Shown here: positions 55,174 to 64,000 of the stretch, one piece after another
Layout: every line of letters begins with the position of its first letter
Numbering within the stretch: position 1 is the stretch's first letter
Assembly (NCBI GenBank): GCA_025454405.1
Contig: JALOON010000015.1
Span: 1 to 64,000 of the forward strand
Source: Oscillatoriaceae cyanobacterium Prado104
GTDB taxonomy: Bacteria; Cyanobacteriota; Cyanobacteriia; Cyanobacteriales; Microcoleaceae
Direction: 5' to 3'
Length of the DNA: 64,000 nucleotides
Notes under the pieces: model-generated
Told to the model about the DNA's origin: nothing
Databases searched by the model: none
What the model saw: the letters and a program-made list of their open reading frames with translations, nothing else
Position numbers and translations under genes: made by a program

Positions 55174-55911
55174 GTGGGGTCTTTTGCATCTAAATTATAC
55201 TATAGCAGTCCCAAATGAGTTGTAATACTTGTGTAGAAGATTTGGCAGTTAAGAGTATGGTTAAAAATCCCAATTTGGCAAATACGTGAATTGGAGGAAC
55301 CGATACACCCGCAGAGGTTGACTAACAGTGCTTGATTTAATCACATTCGGAAATTTCCTCTTTCCCTGCTATTTGTTTCTGAAATTCATGCTGATGCTGA
55401 TGAACCATCTCTCAGCAGGCTGCTTGACGGCGACGCCCAAGCGCCTGCTACCAGTGGCGGGCGATCGCCCTCAAATAATTAATTTTTGTAAATACAATCG
55501 AATTTTCTCGCAAACTGTAAATTACAATACAGAAGAGAAATGAAATTTTTTGGCCAATTTCGGCGGGAGCAGCATTTCTACCTAAATTATAGTCGGGATG
55601 GGATATCGCCACGACTCTAAACGGACATTTCCGGGAAGGTAAGACTGCCAGTGGCGCATCCCAATGAAGTGTGAAGAATCCTCGCCGTTCTTGGCGCGGC
55701 GAGTATATCAACTTAGTTCTGCCTTCTACGGGCAGCGCGCCACCGCATTACAAACAATTAAGTAACGCTTCAAGGCGCTCTCACCTTCTGCTTTGTTGCG
55801 CAAGACAAGATTTTTGTTGGGAGTAGGTAACAACCTGCTTCCAGCCAGTATCGCGCATGACTAAAAACTCACAAATTTACCAGATCGATCGATCGCCATA
55901 AGGAGATAAAA
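55174..55911. other. Long spacer with a possible IS200/IS605-type right-end remnant
   Basis: No gene called. At 55640-55715 the string CAGTGGCGCATCCCAATGAA is followed by GAATCCTCGCCG...GGCGAG-TATATCAA, a hairpin-plus-tail like the right end/omega-RNA end of IS200/IS605-TnpB elements. No tnpB frame precedes it, so at most a relic. The rest is featureless apart from short repeats. Confidence 0.3.
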
Positions 55912-56181
55912 ATGTCCAAAATTGTGAATAAATTACTGCACCAGGTTACTCACGCTCAAAAACTGGGAGAGCAGATTCTAGAAATCAGCGGTTTAAAATC
56001 GGAAGGAATTATTTATACTTTTGCAACTGCTGACGTTTTAGTCATTAATTGTAAGGATTATGAAACGCTTTGGAACTTTGAGGAAGGACAGTTTAAATTA
56101 CAAAAAACTCTTGCACTGTTAAAATCTTCGATCCAGACTATTTCGATCGAAAAATCTGGAAAACCCATTTACTCTTGGTAA
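55912..56181 (+). CDS. Small unknown protein
   Basis: 89 residues from ATG 55912 with a clean AAGGAG ribosome-binding site 6 nt before. VNKLLHQVTHAQKLGEQILE is helical; then beta-like IIYTFATADVLVINCKDYET and a helical tail ending in IYSW. No family recognised. Flanked by long repeat-rich spacers. Confidence 0.6.
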   Translation: MSKIVNKLLHQVTHAQKLGEQILEISGLKSEGIIYTFATADVLVINCKDYETLWNFEEGQFKLQKTLALLKSSIQTISIEKSGKPIYSW

Positions 56182-56558
56182 GTTGACAGTTGATAGTCGA
56201 TCGTCGATCGTCGATCGTTGTTATCAGTCATCAGTCATCAGGAAGAATGCCTGCCAAGTAAGCTTTTGGGTCATTGCACTGGTTCCTAGGCTCTGCCTGG
56301 GAACCCAGAGCGGCGAGGCTCTGCCTCGCGTTTGCGATTGCAGTCATCGTTATTTACCTGCTGTTTTAATAAATGATAACAAGCCGCAAATCAAAAAGTC
56401 AAAATGAATTGCTCCATTGTGATTTTTAAAATTTTCAATTCTAATTATACTAAATATTAAGAGCGATCTGCCACCGGCTCTGCCAGCAGATTATTTTGAT
56501 AATTCGGCTTAAATCTCAGTCCTAAAAACAGCGCTGCCAACTGCCAACTGCCAACTGT
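56182..56558. repeat. Spacer with GGCAGAGCCTAGGAACC and GAGGCAGAGCCTCGC palindromes
   Basis: GGTTCCTAGGCTCTGCCTGG / GAACC and GGCGAGGCTCTGCCTCGCG (56280-56330), the same family as 39526-39655. TCGATCGTCGATCG units lie before it. Nothing coding. Confidence 0.75.
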
Positions 56559-57743
56559 TTACTGCAATTGTTTGATTCTGTTAATAGCATCTTGATAGGC
56601 ACTGGTTCTGCCGCCTTGTTTGTAAAGTTCTGCTGCTTTTTGAAAGTCGGCAATTGCTTTCGGTTTGTCTTGACGGTTGATGTATGCTATGGCCCTGTTG
56701 TAATAAGCGTCGGCAAAACCGGGATTGGCTGCGATCGCCCGCGTGTATGCTGCTATAATTTCAGTGCTGCGCGTTTTCGGAGCGGTAGAAGTGGCGAGAG
56801 TCATGGCATTACCGATATTAAAATGCAATTCTGGGGTGTTGTTGGGATTGAGCTTAAGTGCTGTGTTAAAATCTCCGATCGCCTCTAAAGTAGATCCTTC
56901 ATCTAAATATACCAACCCTCGAAAATAATAAGCCTGAGCATCTTTTGGGTTGACGGTGGATATAGGAACAGCAGCAGGGGGAGAATTGTCTACTTTCAAA
57001 TCGGATTTGTTGATGCCTGCCATCCCTAATTTCTCAATAAATATATTGATGGGAACTGCTGCATTAAACCCTGTTTTAATCGGGGAAACTTCGCCGGAAC
57101 TGGTTTGGGCAAAACCAAATTCCCCTTGTCCGTGAAGTCCGATAACTCGGCCTTCAGAATCAAACACTGGCCCGCCACTCATGCCGCTCCAAGTAACAGC
57201 TTGATACCGCAAAGTGTAACCTTCATCGCGCTTGGGGGGACGGCTAGTAACCAGTCCGGGAGAGAGTTCTGGTTCTCTTTCTGCGCCGAAAAGTCCCCCG
57301 GTAGCGGGATAGCCATAAACGAAAATTTGAGTGCCGATAACGGCTTTATCGGAATCAGCAAGGGTGGCGACTGGATATTCTTCGGGACTTTCAAATTTAA
57401 CTACTGCTAAATCGGGGTCGGTTTCTGTTGCTTGCAAGCGGACGATCGAAGTTGCTTGATAATCTTTGCCTGTCGAGGTGCGAACTGTATATTTTATGTC
57501 GGAATTTTTGACGACGTGATTGACTGTTAAAACTGTGTAATTGTTGCTGTTTTTGGCAATAATTACGCCAGAAGCATCTCCTAAGGAACTGTTAATTTGT
57601 ACTGTTATCGGACTGGCAATGTTGGCGACTTCTTGGGGGGTTTTCGCGATCGCGGGTTGGGTGATGGTAATGGTTAGGACAGCAGCAGTCCCTCCTAGGA
57701 GGGCAGTATTTAATGTATTGCACCGGAAAAAATTTACGTTCAT
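56559..57743 (-). CDS. Secreted trypsin-like serine protease with TPR domain (copy 1)
   Basis: 394 residues. Signal peptide ends ~QPAIA-KT. Protease domain: His in LTVNHVVK, Asp in ATETDPDLAVVKFESPE, Ser in WSGMSGGPVFDSEGRVIGLH. From ~265 on come three TPR-like repeats (AYYFRGLVYLDEGSTLEAIG, NPGFADAYYNRAIAYINR). A periplasmic protease with a protein-binding tail; no PDZ domain, unlike HtrA. 80-90% identical by eye to the gene at 58110, so the two are tandem duplicates. Confidence 0.92.
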   Translation of the reverse strand: MNVNFFRCNTLNTALLGGTAAVLTITITQPAIAKTPQEVANIASPITVQINSSLGDASGVIIAKNSNNYTVLTVNHVVKNSDIKYTVRTSTGKDYQATSIVRLQATETDPDLAVVKFESPEEYPVATLADSDKAVIGTQIFVYGYPATGGLFGAEREPELSPGLVTSRPPKRDEGYTLRYQAVTWSGMSGGPVFDSEGRVIGLHGQGEFGFAQTSSGEVSPIKTGFNAAVPINIFIEKLGMAGINKSDLKVDNSPPAAVPISTVNPKDAQAYYFRGLVYLDEGSTLEAIGDFNTALKLNPNNTPELHFNIGNAMTLATSTAPKTRSTEIIAAYTRAIAANPGFADAYYNRAIAYINRQDKPKAIADFQKAAELYKQGGRTSAYQDAINRIKQLQ

Positions 57744-58109
57744 GGCAGTTGCTGATTGTATTGTACGAAATTCGGATCGATCGCCCCCTTGAGGAGTTCG
57801 ATCGCTAATTTTTCTTCCTCCTCCCCACGAGTGTCAAAACGGGTGTCAAACGCTGTCACGGATTGCTGTTTAATCTTATAGATCTAGATCCCCCCTAGCC
57901 CCCCTTAAGAAGAGGGGGGACCGGAAGTTCTTTAAGTCCCCCTTAAGAAAGCAGGGCCGGAAGTTCTTTAAGCCCCTACCTCTTGAAGTGCCCATTTTTA
58001 AGGGGGATTTAGAGGGATCTAGACTTACGCTATTAATTCACTTAGATCGAAAAATTAAACATCAAAATGAAGCCACACATTTTAATGTTTTAACTCTTAA
58101 AAGCGCAAT
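57744..58109. repeat. Spacer with CCCCCCTTAAGAAG repeat
   Basis: GATCTAGATCCCCCCTAGCC / CCCCTTAAGAAGAGGGGGG and two AAGTTCTTTAAG units, closed by AAGGGGGATTTAGAGGGATC (57885-58022), third copy of the 21450-type element. It lies between the duplicated protease genes. Confidence 0.75.
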
Positions 58110-59291
58110 TTATTGCAACTGATTGATTCTGTTCAGGGCATCTTGATAGGCACTGGTTCTGCCGCCTTGCTTGTAAAGTTCCGCTGCTTTTTGAAAGTCG
58201 GCAATTGCTTTCGGCGTGTCTTTGTTGTCGAGGTGGGCTAAGGCGCGATTGTAGTAGGCGTCGGCAAAACCAGGATTGGCTTCGATCGCCCGCGTGTATG
58301 CTTGAATGGCGTTAGATCCGCGAGTAATTTCGGGACTGCTGGCGATAAAAGTGCGAGCATTGCCAATGTTGAAATACAATTCGGGAGTATTGTCAGGTTT
58401 GAGAGCAAGTGCTTTGTTAAAATCGGCGATCGCTTCCCAAGCATCGCCCCGATCCAAGCGCGAAAGTCCTCGAAAATAATAAGCTTGGGCGTCTTGCGGG
58501 TTGACAGTAGATATCGGGCCGATCGTTGGGGGAGAATTGTCTACTTTCAACTCGGATTTGTTGATGCCCGCAATCCCTAATTTTTCGATAAATGTATTGA
58601 TGGGAACTGCTGCATTAAATCCTGTTTTAATCGGGGCAACTTCGCCGGAACTGGTTTGCGCAAAACCGAATTCCCCTTGTCCGTGAAGTCCGATAACTCG
58701 ACCTTCGGAATCAAATACCGGCCCGCCACTCATGCCACTCCAAGTAACAGCTTGATATCGCAAAGTGTAACCTTCCGGGCGGTTGCGGGGACGGCTGGTA
58801 ACCAGTCCGGGAGAGAGTTCTGGTTCTCTTTCTGCACCGAAAAGTCCCCCGGTAGCGGGATAGCCATAAACGAAAATTTGAGTGCCGATAACGGCTTTAT
58901 CGGAATCGGCAAGGGTGGCGACTGGATATGCTTCGGGACTTTCAAATTTAACTACTGCTAAATCGGGGTCGGTTTCTGTTGACTGCAAGCGGGTGACGGC
59001 GGTTGCTTGATAGTTTTTGCCTTTCGATGTGCGGACGGTATATTTTATATCGGGTTTTTCTACAACGTGATTTACTGTTAAAACTGTGTAAGTTCTGCCC
59101 TTTTTGGCAATAATTACGCCGGAACCGTCTCCGAGGGAACTGTTAACTTGTACTGTTACCGGTCCGGCAATGTTGGCAACTTCTTGGGGAGTTTTCGCGA
59201 TCGCGGGCTGGCTGATGATTATAGTTAAGGCTGCGGTGGTTCCTGTTAGCAGGGCGGTTAAGGTGTCAAAACGAGAAAAGTTGGTATTCAT
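58110..59291 (-). CDS. Secreted trypsin-like serine protease with TPR domain (copy 2)
   Basis: 393 residues. Same order as copy 1: signal peptide, LTVNHVVEKP (His), DPDLAVVKFESPEAYPVATL (Asp), SGMSGGPVFDSEG (Ser), then TPRs (AYYFRGLSRLDRGDAWEAIA, AYYNRALAHLDNKDTPKAIA). The protease part is nearly invariant between the copies while the TPR tail differs more, suggesting the tails are diverging in binding partner. Confidence 0.92.
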   Translation of the reverse strand: MNTNFSRFDTLTALLTGTTAALTIIISQPAIAKTPQEVANIAGPVTVQVNSSLGDGSGVIIAKKGRTYTVLTVNHVVEKPDIKYTVRTSKGKNYQATAVTRLQSTETDPDLAVVKFESPEAYPVATLADSDKAVIGTQIFVYGYPATGGLFGAEREPELSPGLVTSRPRNRPEGYTLRYQAVTWSGMSGGPVFDSEGRVIGLHGQGEFGFAQTSSGEVAPIKTGFNAAVPINTFIEKLGIAGINKSELKVDNSPPTIGPISTVNPQDAQAYYFRGLSRLDRGDAWEAIADFNKALALKPDNTPELYFNIGNARTFIASSPEITRGSNAIQAYTRAIEANPGFADAYYNRALAHLDNKDTPKAIADFQKAAELYKQGGRTSAYQDALNRINQLQ

Positions 59292-60150
59292 GGCGGTTAG
59301 TAAACAGTTGAGAGTTGAGAGTTGAGGGCGAGGTGTTTAAGACGGGGATTTAAACCGACTTCTAAAAACAATCCGCTTTCTGGGGCTGGGGCTTTGAACC
59401 CTCGATCTTTGGTAATTAGATGTTGGGTGGGAGAGTAGCAGGAATCAGGGCGATCGGGGTTGGTGCTTTTTTTGTTTTGAGTTTTATTAAGAAACCGTTT
59501 GCAGCAAGGTCGATCGGCTTTGTTCTTTTATGATAATTTTACTCGCTATTTTGTTCCTCGATTTCCTAGGGTAGCGCCGGACACGGCACTGCCGTGTCCC
59601 TACAGATATTGTTAATCTCAACGCAGGAGCGGCACCTGACTATCTCAATTTAAGCTAAGCTACATAATTTAAATTTCAACAATACAGGACTCGAATTCGC
59701 TGCTTAATTATTTTTAGTCATGGTTCCCCGCGCGACTCGCATGACTAAATTGTAAGCGCGATCGTCTGTCAAATTTAGAGTGCAACCATTCACGCGCAAA
59801 AATGTATCTGTCACCGCTTCTGTTTCTGATTCTACGGGATGTTTTGCTTTTAGGGCAAGTACGAACTCAAGCACTTCTTTCAATATCGATTCTGGGGTTC
59901 GATCGAGCAGTTAATTATAAACGGTTCGTAGTGCGGACTTCAGTCCGCAACATATCGCGCACTTTTGCCCGCACTACTCCCCAATATTATTGCGCTCGAT
60001 CGACCTAACAAAATATCGCTCAAGCATTGCCATTTCTCTGCTTTAGCAGTCCTAAATCATTTGTAAAGTTTTTCACCCCCCCCCAACCCTCCCCTTACCA
60101 AGGGGAGGGAGTAAGAAATTTACAAATCATGTACGATCGCTATATAGCCC
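59292..60150. other. Long spacer with repeats
   Basis: Holds a possible toxin remnant (59704-59904, described separately), a GTTCGTAGTGCGGACTTCAG-TCCGC palindrome (59932-59952), and a C-rich/G-rich inverted element (60066-60110) with CAAATCATTTGTAAA / TTTACAAATCAT arms at 60047 and 60118. The remaining sequence (59330-59700) shows no gene. Confidence 0.55.
59704..59904 (-). pseudogene. Toxin-antitoxin remnant (antitoxin tail joined to Doc-like toxin tail)
   Basis: One minus-strand frame reads DRTPESILKEVLEFVLALKA then KHPVESETEAVTD, resembling the C-terminal helix of small antitoxins. It then reads FLRVNGCTLNLTDDRAYNLV and MRVARGTMTKNN, resembling the C-terminal end of Doc/Fic toxins. There is no start codon and the catalytic HPFxDGN part is missing. 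Suggests another decayed module; weak call. Confidence 0.35.
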
Positions 60151-62292
60151 TCAAACAGAAGCTGTTGAAACAGACAGACCGCCCGCATCATTTGAGGCAG
60201 TTGCAGTATGGGATTTATCCTCAGAATCCGGCTGGCTGACACGATCGGGTTCGCCAGTTTCAATGCTACTTGTATCCTGTTTTAATTCAGATTCCAAAGC
60301 ACCTTTCTCGCGCCAAGCTTCAGCATTTTCCGGCTTGATAGCAATAGCTTTATCGTAGGCAGCCATTGCTTCTTCATAGCGCTTTAATTCCGACAAAACA
60401 GTGCCGCGGCGCCGCCAAGCATCGTAGGCATCGGGTTTGATAGCAATTGCTGTATCGTAAGCTGTCAGGGCTGCTTCGTACTTCTGCAATTTGATGGAGG
60501 ATTCGCCTTTGCCAAACCACGCTTCGTAGCAGTCTGCTTTAATATTAATTGCTTGTTCGTAGGAAGCAATTGCTGCTTCGTGCTGCGACATTTTCTCGAA
60601 AGCTACTCCTCGATTGTGCCACAATTCAAAGTCATTGGGTCTAATAGCAATTGCTTTGTCGTAGGAGTCGATCGCTTCTTGATAGCAGTGCATTCTTGCC
60701 AGTACAGCACCTCGATTGTACCAAACTTCGTATTTGTCTGCCTGGAGGGCGATCGCCCGATCGTAGGAAACTACCGCATCTGCATACCGAAGCAATCTCC
60801 ACAGCATATTGCCTCGATTGTACCAAGTTTCATAGCGATTCGGATTGATAGCCAAAGCGCGATCGTAGGAAGCAACTGCTTCAGCGTGCTGCTGAATTTT
60901 GCCCAACATTGCGCCTCGATTGTGCCAAATTTCACTGTCTGTATCTTTGATAGTCAGGGCACATTCGTAACAGGCGATCGCTTCTTGATAGCGCTGCACT
61001 TTACCGAGCAAAGCTGCTCTACTGTGCCAAACATTGTAGTTTTCTGGGGCGATTTCGCAGGCTTTTTCGTAGCTGAGAATTGCCTCTTCGTAGCGCTGCA
61101 ATTTGCCTAGCAAATTTGCTTTATTATACCAAAATTCGTACCGCTCTGGTTGAATAGATATTGCTTGCTCGTAACAGGCGATCGCTTCTTCTTGGCGCTG
61201 CAATTTGATTAACGCATTTCCCCGCCAATACCAAGCTTCATCTATATTATTGTTCAATAAAATAGCTTTTTCAAAGCGGACTGCTGCCTCTTCATAATTT
61301 CCTTCTAAATACAGCGCTTCCCCCTGCTTGATATAATCGTCAGCAATTAATTTACCCTCAGTACCCGCAGCAGTTTCAGCTTGCTGCTGTTGGGAATTGT
61401 CGATCGGCGGTTGAGCTTCTGGTTTAACGGGTTCCTGCACTACAGCTTGCGGAACTTGGGAAATTTCTTGAACGATTTGAGATTTTTTTTCATAAACTTC
61501 GGTGAGCAAAACTTGCAGGTGCATCAAAAATTGAGATTTCAGAGTTTCAATTTGCTCGACAGAAGATTTTGAAAGTTCAGTTTCTCTCGTTAAAAATTCG
61601 ACAGATTCTTTAGCAGCCATCATTTGCATTGCTAATTCATCCCTCAATTTTTCAGTCAGTTCCTTGGAAGTTCTCAACTCAGATTCCAAGATCCCAATGC
61701 CTTGCAAGCGTTTGTTGGCATCTGCAACCAACTGTTTGACTATCACGTTCCGAATCAGCCAAAAAAAGGCGACTGTCACTGGGGGAAATAGGGTAGCAAG
61801 AATTAGCAAAACATTGAGCAGAGTTGTGGTATTATTAAAACCGTATGCCGATTCAGCACTGTCGCTAGAAGGCAAGGAAATAAAACCTACAGCATCGCGA
61901 ACTTGAGGGCTGGAATTGGCAGCCGATGCGATTAATTTAGCCAGCCAGGTTTCTTGTAAAGATTTTGTCAGTTCGTCCTGAGTCGGTAAAGATGGCGTAT
62001 TTGCTACTGTTTTCGCAGCAGGAGATTGCGGGATTTGAGCCGATGCAACAAGCAAACCTGCAGTCGGTTGAGCGAGATTTCTGGGAGAAAATTGCTCGCT
62101 GGTGATGGTTTCGGGAGCGCTAATTGACTCAGCAGGACGGAGTGCGGTATTATCGATCGCGTCAACAAAATTGCTAGTCTGCGGCGTCTGGTTAGAGACG
62201 GGAACAGGAGCAGGATTAGCGCTAGTTTTAGCAGTTAAATTCTGGGATGCGAGGGCAGCCAGAGTCAAAAGAGCTACATTTGAGGCTCGCAT
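60151..62292 (-). CDS. Large membrane-anchored TPR protein
   Basis: 713 residues. Signal-like start (RASNVALLTLAALASQNLTA), a ~130-residue Ser/Pro/Thr-rich stretch, one membrane helix (~158-182: LLNVLLILATLFPPVTVAFF), a long coiled coil (~190-285), a Gln-rich linker, then eleven near-perfect 34-residue TPRs (from ~330: YEEAAVRFEKAILLNNNIDE... to KPENAEAWREKGA). Many share the A-x-x-x-Y-x-K/R-A-I-A-I-x-P core, a sign of recent internal repeat expansion. A scaffold for protein complexes at the membrane; partners unknown. Confidence 0.9.
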   Translation of the reverse strand: MRASNVALLTLAALASQNLTAKTSANPAPVPVSNQTPQTSNFVDAIDNTALRPAESISAPETITSEQFSPRNLAQPTAGLLVASAQIPQSPAAKTVANTPSLPTQDELTKSLQETWLAKLIASAANSSPQVRDAVGFISLPSSDSAESAYGFNNTTTLLNVLLILATLFPPVTVAFFWLIRNVIVKQLVADANKRLQGIGILESELRTSKELTEKLRDELAMQMMAAKESVEFLTRETELSKSSVEQIETLKSQFLMHLQVLLTEVYEKKSQIVQEISQVPQAVVQEPVKPEAQPPIDNSQQQQAETAAGTEGKLIADDYIKQGEALYLEGNYEEAAVRFEKAILLNNNIDEAWYWRGNALIKLQRQEEAIACYEQAISIQPERYEFWYNKANLLGKLQRYEEAILSYEKACEIAPENYNVWHSRAALLGKVQRYQEAIACYECALTIKDTDSEIWHNRGAMLGKIQQHAEAVASYDRALAINPNRYETWYNRGNMLWRLLRYADAVVSYDRAIALQADKYEVWYNRGAVLARMHCYQEAIDSYDKAIAIRPNDFELWHNRGVAFEKMSQHEAAIASYEQAINIKADCYEAWFGKGESSIKLQKYEAALTAYDTAIAIKPDAYDAWRRRGTVLSELKRYEEAMAAYDKAIAIKPENAEAWREKGALESELKQDTSSIETGEPDRVSQPDSEDKSHTATASNDAGGLSVSTASV

Positions 62293-62861
62293 AAACGTTA
62301 ACTCACTTACGAGAAATTAGCGGTTAATTGTTAGCCATCCAGCAATCGCGCGTGTATTGACATTAATTAAAATAGCTGACGCGATAAAATTTGGGATGCT
62401 ATATCTCCAACATACGGGCTATCTGGAATAAATCGGGAAAACGGGCAGAAGAAACTGGGCGCTGGCAACCGCACCCCTCACAAACGAAGTTCGGTCAACG
62501 CGAGGCTGAATAATTAAGGTGGGGATGCCATAATGCCGTGTCCGCCACCGCAGATCGCGCGGTACGATCGAATTAATACTTCTGGGCGTAGGGGTGTCCA
62601 AAAAGTCGATTACCAGTAATAAAAAGGTTTGTAGTGCGGACGGAAGTCCGCTCTTCTCGGACTTCCGTCCGCACGCTCGATCTATCTATCTAAATCTCGG
62701 TCAATCGACCGGACACGATATCATACCAAAGAAATCCGGAAGCAAATCTACTAATGCTTTGGCAGTTCCCAATGAATTGAGCAGCCTGCACTCACCTGGA
62801 GCGCTCAGTGTAGGTAGTTCGCTATCACTAATTTGCTTCGATCGACTTTGAGTTCGGGAGA
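62293..62861. other. Spacer with GGACGGAAGTCCG hairpins
   Basis: GTGCGGACGGAAGTCCGC...GCGGACTTCCGTCC / GCAC (62634-62675) is a long perfect-type hairpin, related to the GGACTTCAGTCC family. A short minus-strand frame at 62419-62601 has no credible composition and is not called. Confidence 0.6.
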
Positions 62862-64000
62862 TTACTTGCTCAATACTCCCTCAGGAATTCCCAAAATATC
62901 CTCAATTCGAGGCAGATCTTCCAAAGGAATTACTCGACCTTCATCCTCAAATCCCGCAATGCGATCGAAGTTCAAATACCGATACAAATCTGCTGCAAAC
63001 GGATCGATTTTCTTCGCCACAAGCTCTTTGTATTCTTGAACAGTAGGAATCCGACCCAACAGCGAACAAACTGCCGCCAATTCCGCCGAACCGAGATAAA
63101 CTTGCGCGTCTTTGCCCATGCGGTTGTTGAAGTTGCGCGTGGAAGTTGAAAACACTGTTGTCGCATCTTTTACCCGCGCTTGATTGCCCATGCAAAGGCT
63201 GCAACCGGGCATTTCGGTGCGCGCGCCGGCTGCTCCAAAAATACCGTAATATCCCTCTTCTTTGAGTTGTTGTTCGTCCATGCGAGTTGGCGGACAAATC
63301 CACAGGCGAGTTTGCACGGCTCCCTCGCCTTCCAATACCTTCGCAGTTGCTCGATAGTGACCGATATTTGTCATGCAAGAACCGACAAATACTTCGTCAA
63401 CTCGATCGCCCGCAACGGAGCTCAATAATTTAACATTATCGGGGTCGTTGGGAGCGGCGACGATCGGCTCTTTAATCTCGTTCAAATCGATCTCAATGAT
63501 TTCCACATACTCGGCATCAGCATCAGCTTCTAACAGTACCGGATTTGCCAGCCATTCTTCCATCTTCGCCGCGCGGCGCATAATCGTGCGCGCATCTTTA
63601 TAGCCCCGCGCTACCATGTTTTTCAGCAGCGCCACGTTGGAACGAATGTACTCGGAAACTGTCTCGACGCTGAGTTTAATCGTGCATCCCGCGCAAGAAC
63701 GTTCTGCCGTCGCGTCAGTCAATTCAAAAGCTTGCTCGACTTTCAAATCCGGCAAGCCTTCAATCTCCATAATCCTGCCGGAAAAGACATTTTTCTTGTT
63801 CTTTTTCTCGACAGTCAGCAAGCCTTTTTGAATCGCTACATAGGGAATTGCATTCACGATATCCCGCAGCGTTACTCCGGGTTGCAATTCACCCTTGAAC
63901 CTAACTAAAACCGATTCCGGCATATCCAAAGGCATGACGCCCAAAGCAGCAGCAAAAGCCACCAATCCCGAACCCGCAGGAAAAGAAATTCCTAAGGGAA
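62862..64000 (-). CDS. acnB: Aconitate hydratase B, C-terminal part (runs off the window)
   Basis: The visible 379 residues are the C-terminal end of AcnB (full length ~860); the frame is open through the last base ([15 protein letters not shown]). Iron-sulfur ligands are seen in [15 protein letters not shown] and [15 protein letters not shown] (three Cys). [40 protein letters not shown] and [13 protein letters not shown] blocks match the bifunctional aconitase 2/2-methylisocitrate dehydratase. It isomerises citrate in the TCA pathway. Confidence 0.95.
   Translation of the reverse strand, partial: PLGISFPAGSGLVAFAAALGVMPLDMPESVLVRFKGELQPGVTLRDIVNAIPYVAIQKGLLTVEKKNKKNVFSGRIMEIEGLPDLKVEQAFELTDATAERSCAGCTIKLSVETVSEYIRSNVALLKNMVARGYKDARTIMRRAAKMEEWLANPVLLEADADAEYVEIIEIDLNEIKEPIVAAPNDPDNVKLLSSVAGDRVDEVFVGSCMTNIGHYRATAKVLEGEGAVQTRLWICPPTRMDEQQLKEEGYYGIFGAAGARTEMPGCSLCMGNQARVKDATTVFSTSTRNFNNRMGKDAQVYLGSAELAAVCSLLGRIPTVQEYKELVAKKIDPFAADLYRYLNFDRIAGFEDEGRVIPLEDLPRIEDILGIPEGVLSK

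Noticed and set aside
55328..55802. Small ORFs in the 55.2-55.9 kb spacer
   Set aside because: Short, without start signals or recognisable composition, and overlapping on both strands.

Overview
The window looks like a chromosomal segment of a filamentous cyanobacterium of the Oscillatoriales (Microcoleus/Oscillatoria/Phormidium type). The evidence is the very frequent CGATCG/GCGATCGC (HIP1-type) palindromes, ferredoxin-thioredoxin reductase, a tocopherol-cyclase-like protein, an LrtA-type long hibernation factor, several Uma2-family genes, and many heptanucleotide tandem repeats (STRRs) and dispersed palindromes between genes. Genus is an inference from style, not from a marker gene.

Layout. 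(1) 1-6.7 kb: phage-like block. A minus-strand set of three genes joined by TAATG stop/start overlaps encodes a collagen-repeat tail-fibre-like protein, a shorter paralogue of its two ends, and an ATP-dependent DNA ligase. Related small structural-looking genes lie beside it. (2) 6.97-9.1 kb: junction. A 3' fragment of tRNA-Pro(GGG) with its terminator is followed 40 bp later by three 20-21-bp-spaced repeats starting at a TGT end, resembling a Tn7-like/type V-K CAST terminus. Next comes a tight three-gene operon: STAS-like/GHKL ATPase, small STAS-like protein, PIN nuclease. This is my best candidate for an undescribed system. (3) 9.4-14.7 kb: DUF72 protein, two membrane proteins, a 15-bp minisatellite bracketed by 31-bp inverted repeats, an orphan Cas6, ferredoxin-thioredoxin reductase and a DUF309 protein. 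(4) 14.7-15.7 kb: fused remains of an LRR protein, a Phd antitoxin, a PIN toxin and a RelE/ParE toxin. (5) 16.1-18.9 kb: envelope-lipid export genes (OstA/LptA-like, LptB, LptF/G). (6) 19-31 kb: a duplicated membrane-protein gene with one broken copy, dienelactone hydrolase, a broken ribosomal-protein-S1 paralogue, three Uma2 genes, YkvA protein, PcrA helicase, DUF3352 protein. (7) 31-40 kb: PBP2, small secreted and membrane proteins, CysE, PNPOx-like protein, tocopherol cyclase-like, cupredoxin, tandem retropepsin-like protease, TerD. (8) 40-47 kb: three glycosyltransferases on the minus strand (one carrying palindromic repeats inside its reading frame), a small two-gene unit and GlmM. (9) 47-53 kb: YciI, a 1039-residue protein of unknown function, a minimal nucleotidyltransferase/HEPN pair with gene fragments on both sides, BCP/PrxQ. 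(10) 53-64 kb: LrtA/HPF, LipB, a 49-residue protein, tandem-duplicated trypsin-TPR proteins, a large membrane-anchored TPR protein, and the C-terminal part of AcnB cut by the window end.

Most genes are housekeeping or envelope functions separated by repeat-rich spacers. The accessory interest is in 1-16 kb: prophage-like genes, a tRNA integration hotspot, an orphan Cas6 and a graveyard of toxin-antitoxin fragments. No CRISPR array, rRNA, complete tRNA or intact transposase was seen. No searches were run; family names rest on motifs read by eye.
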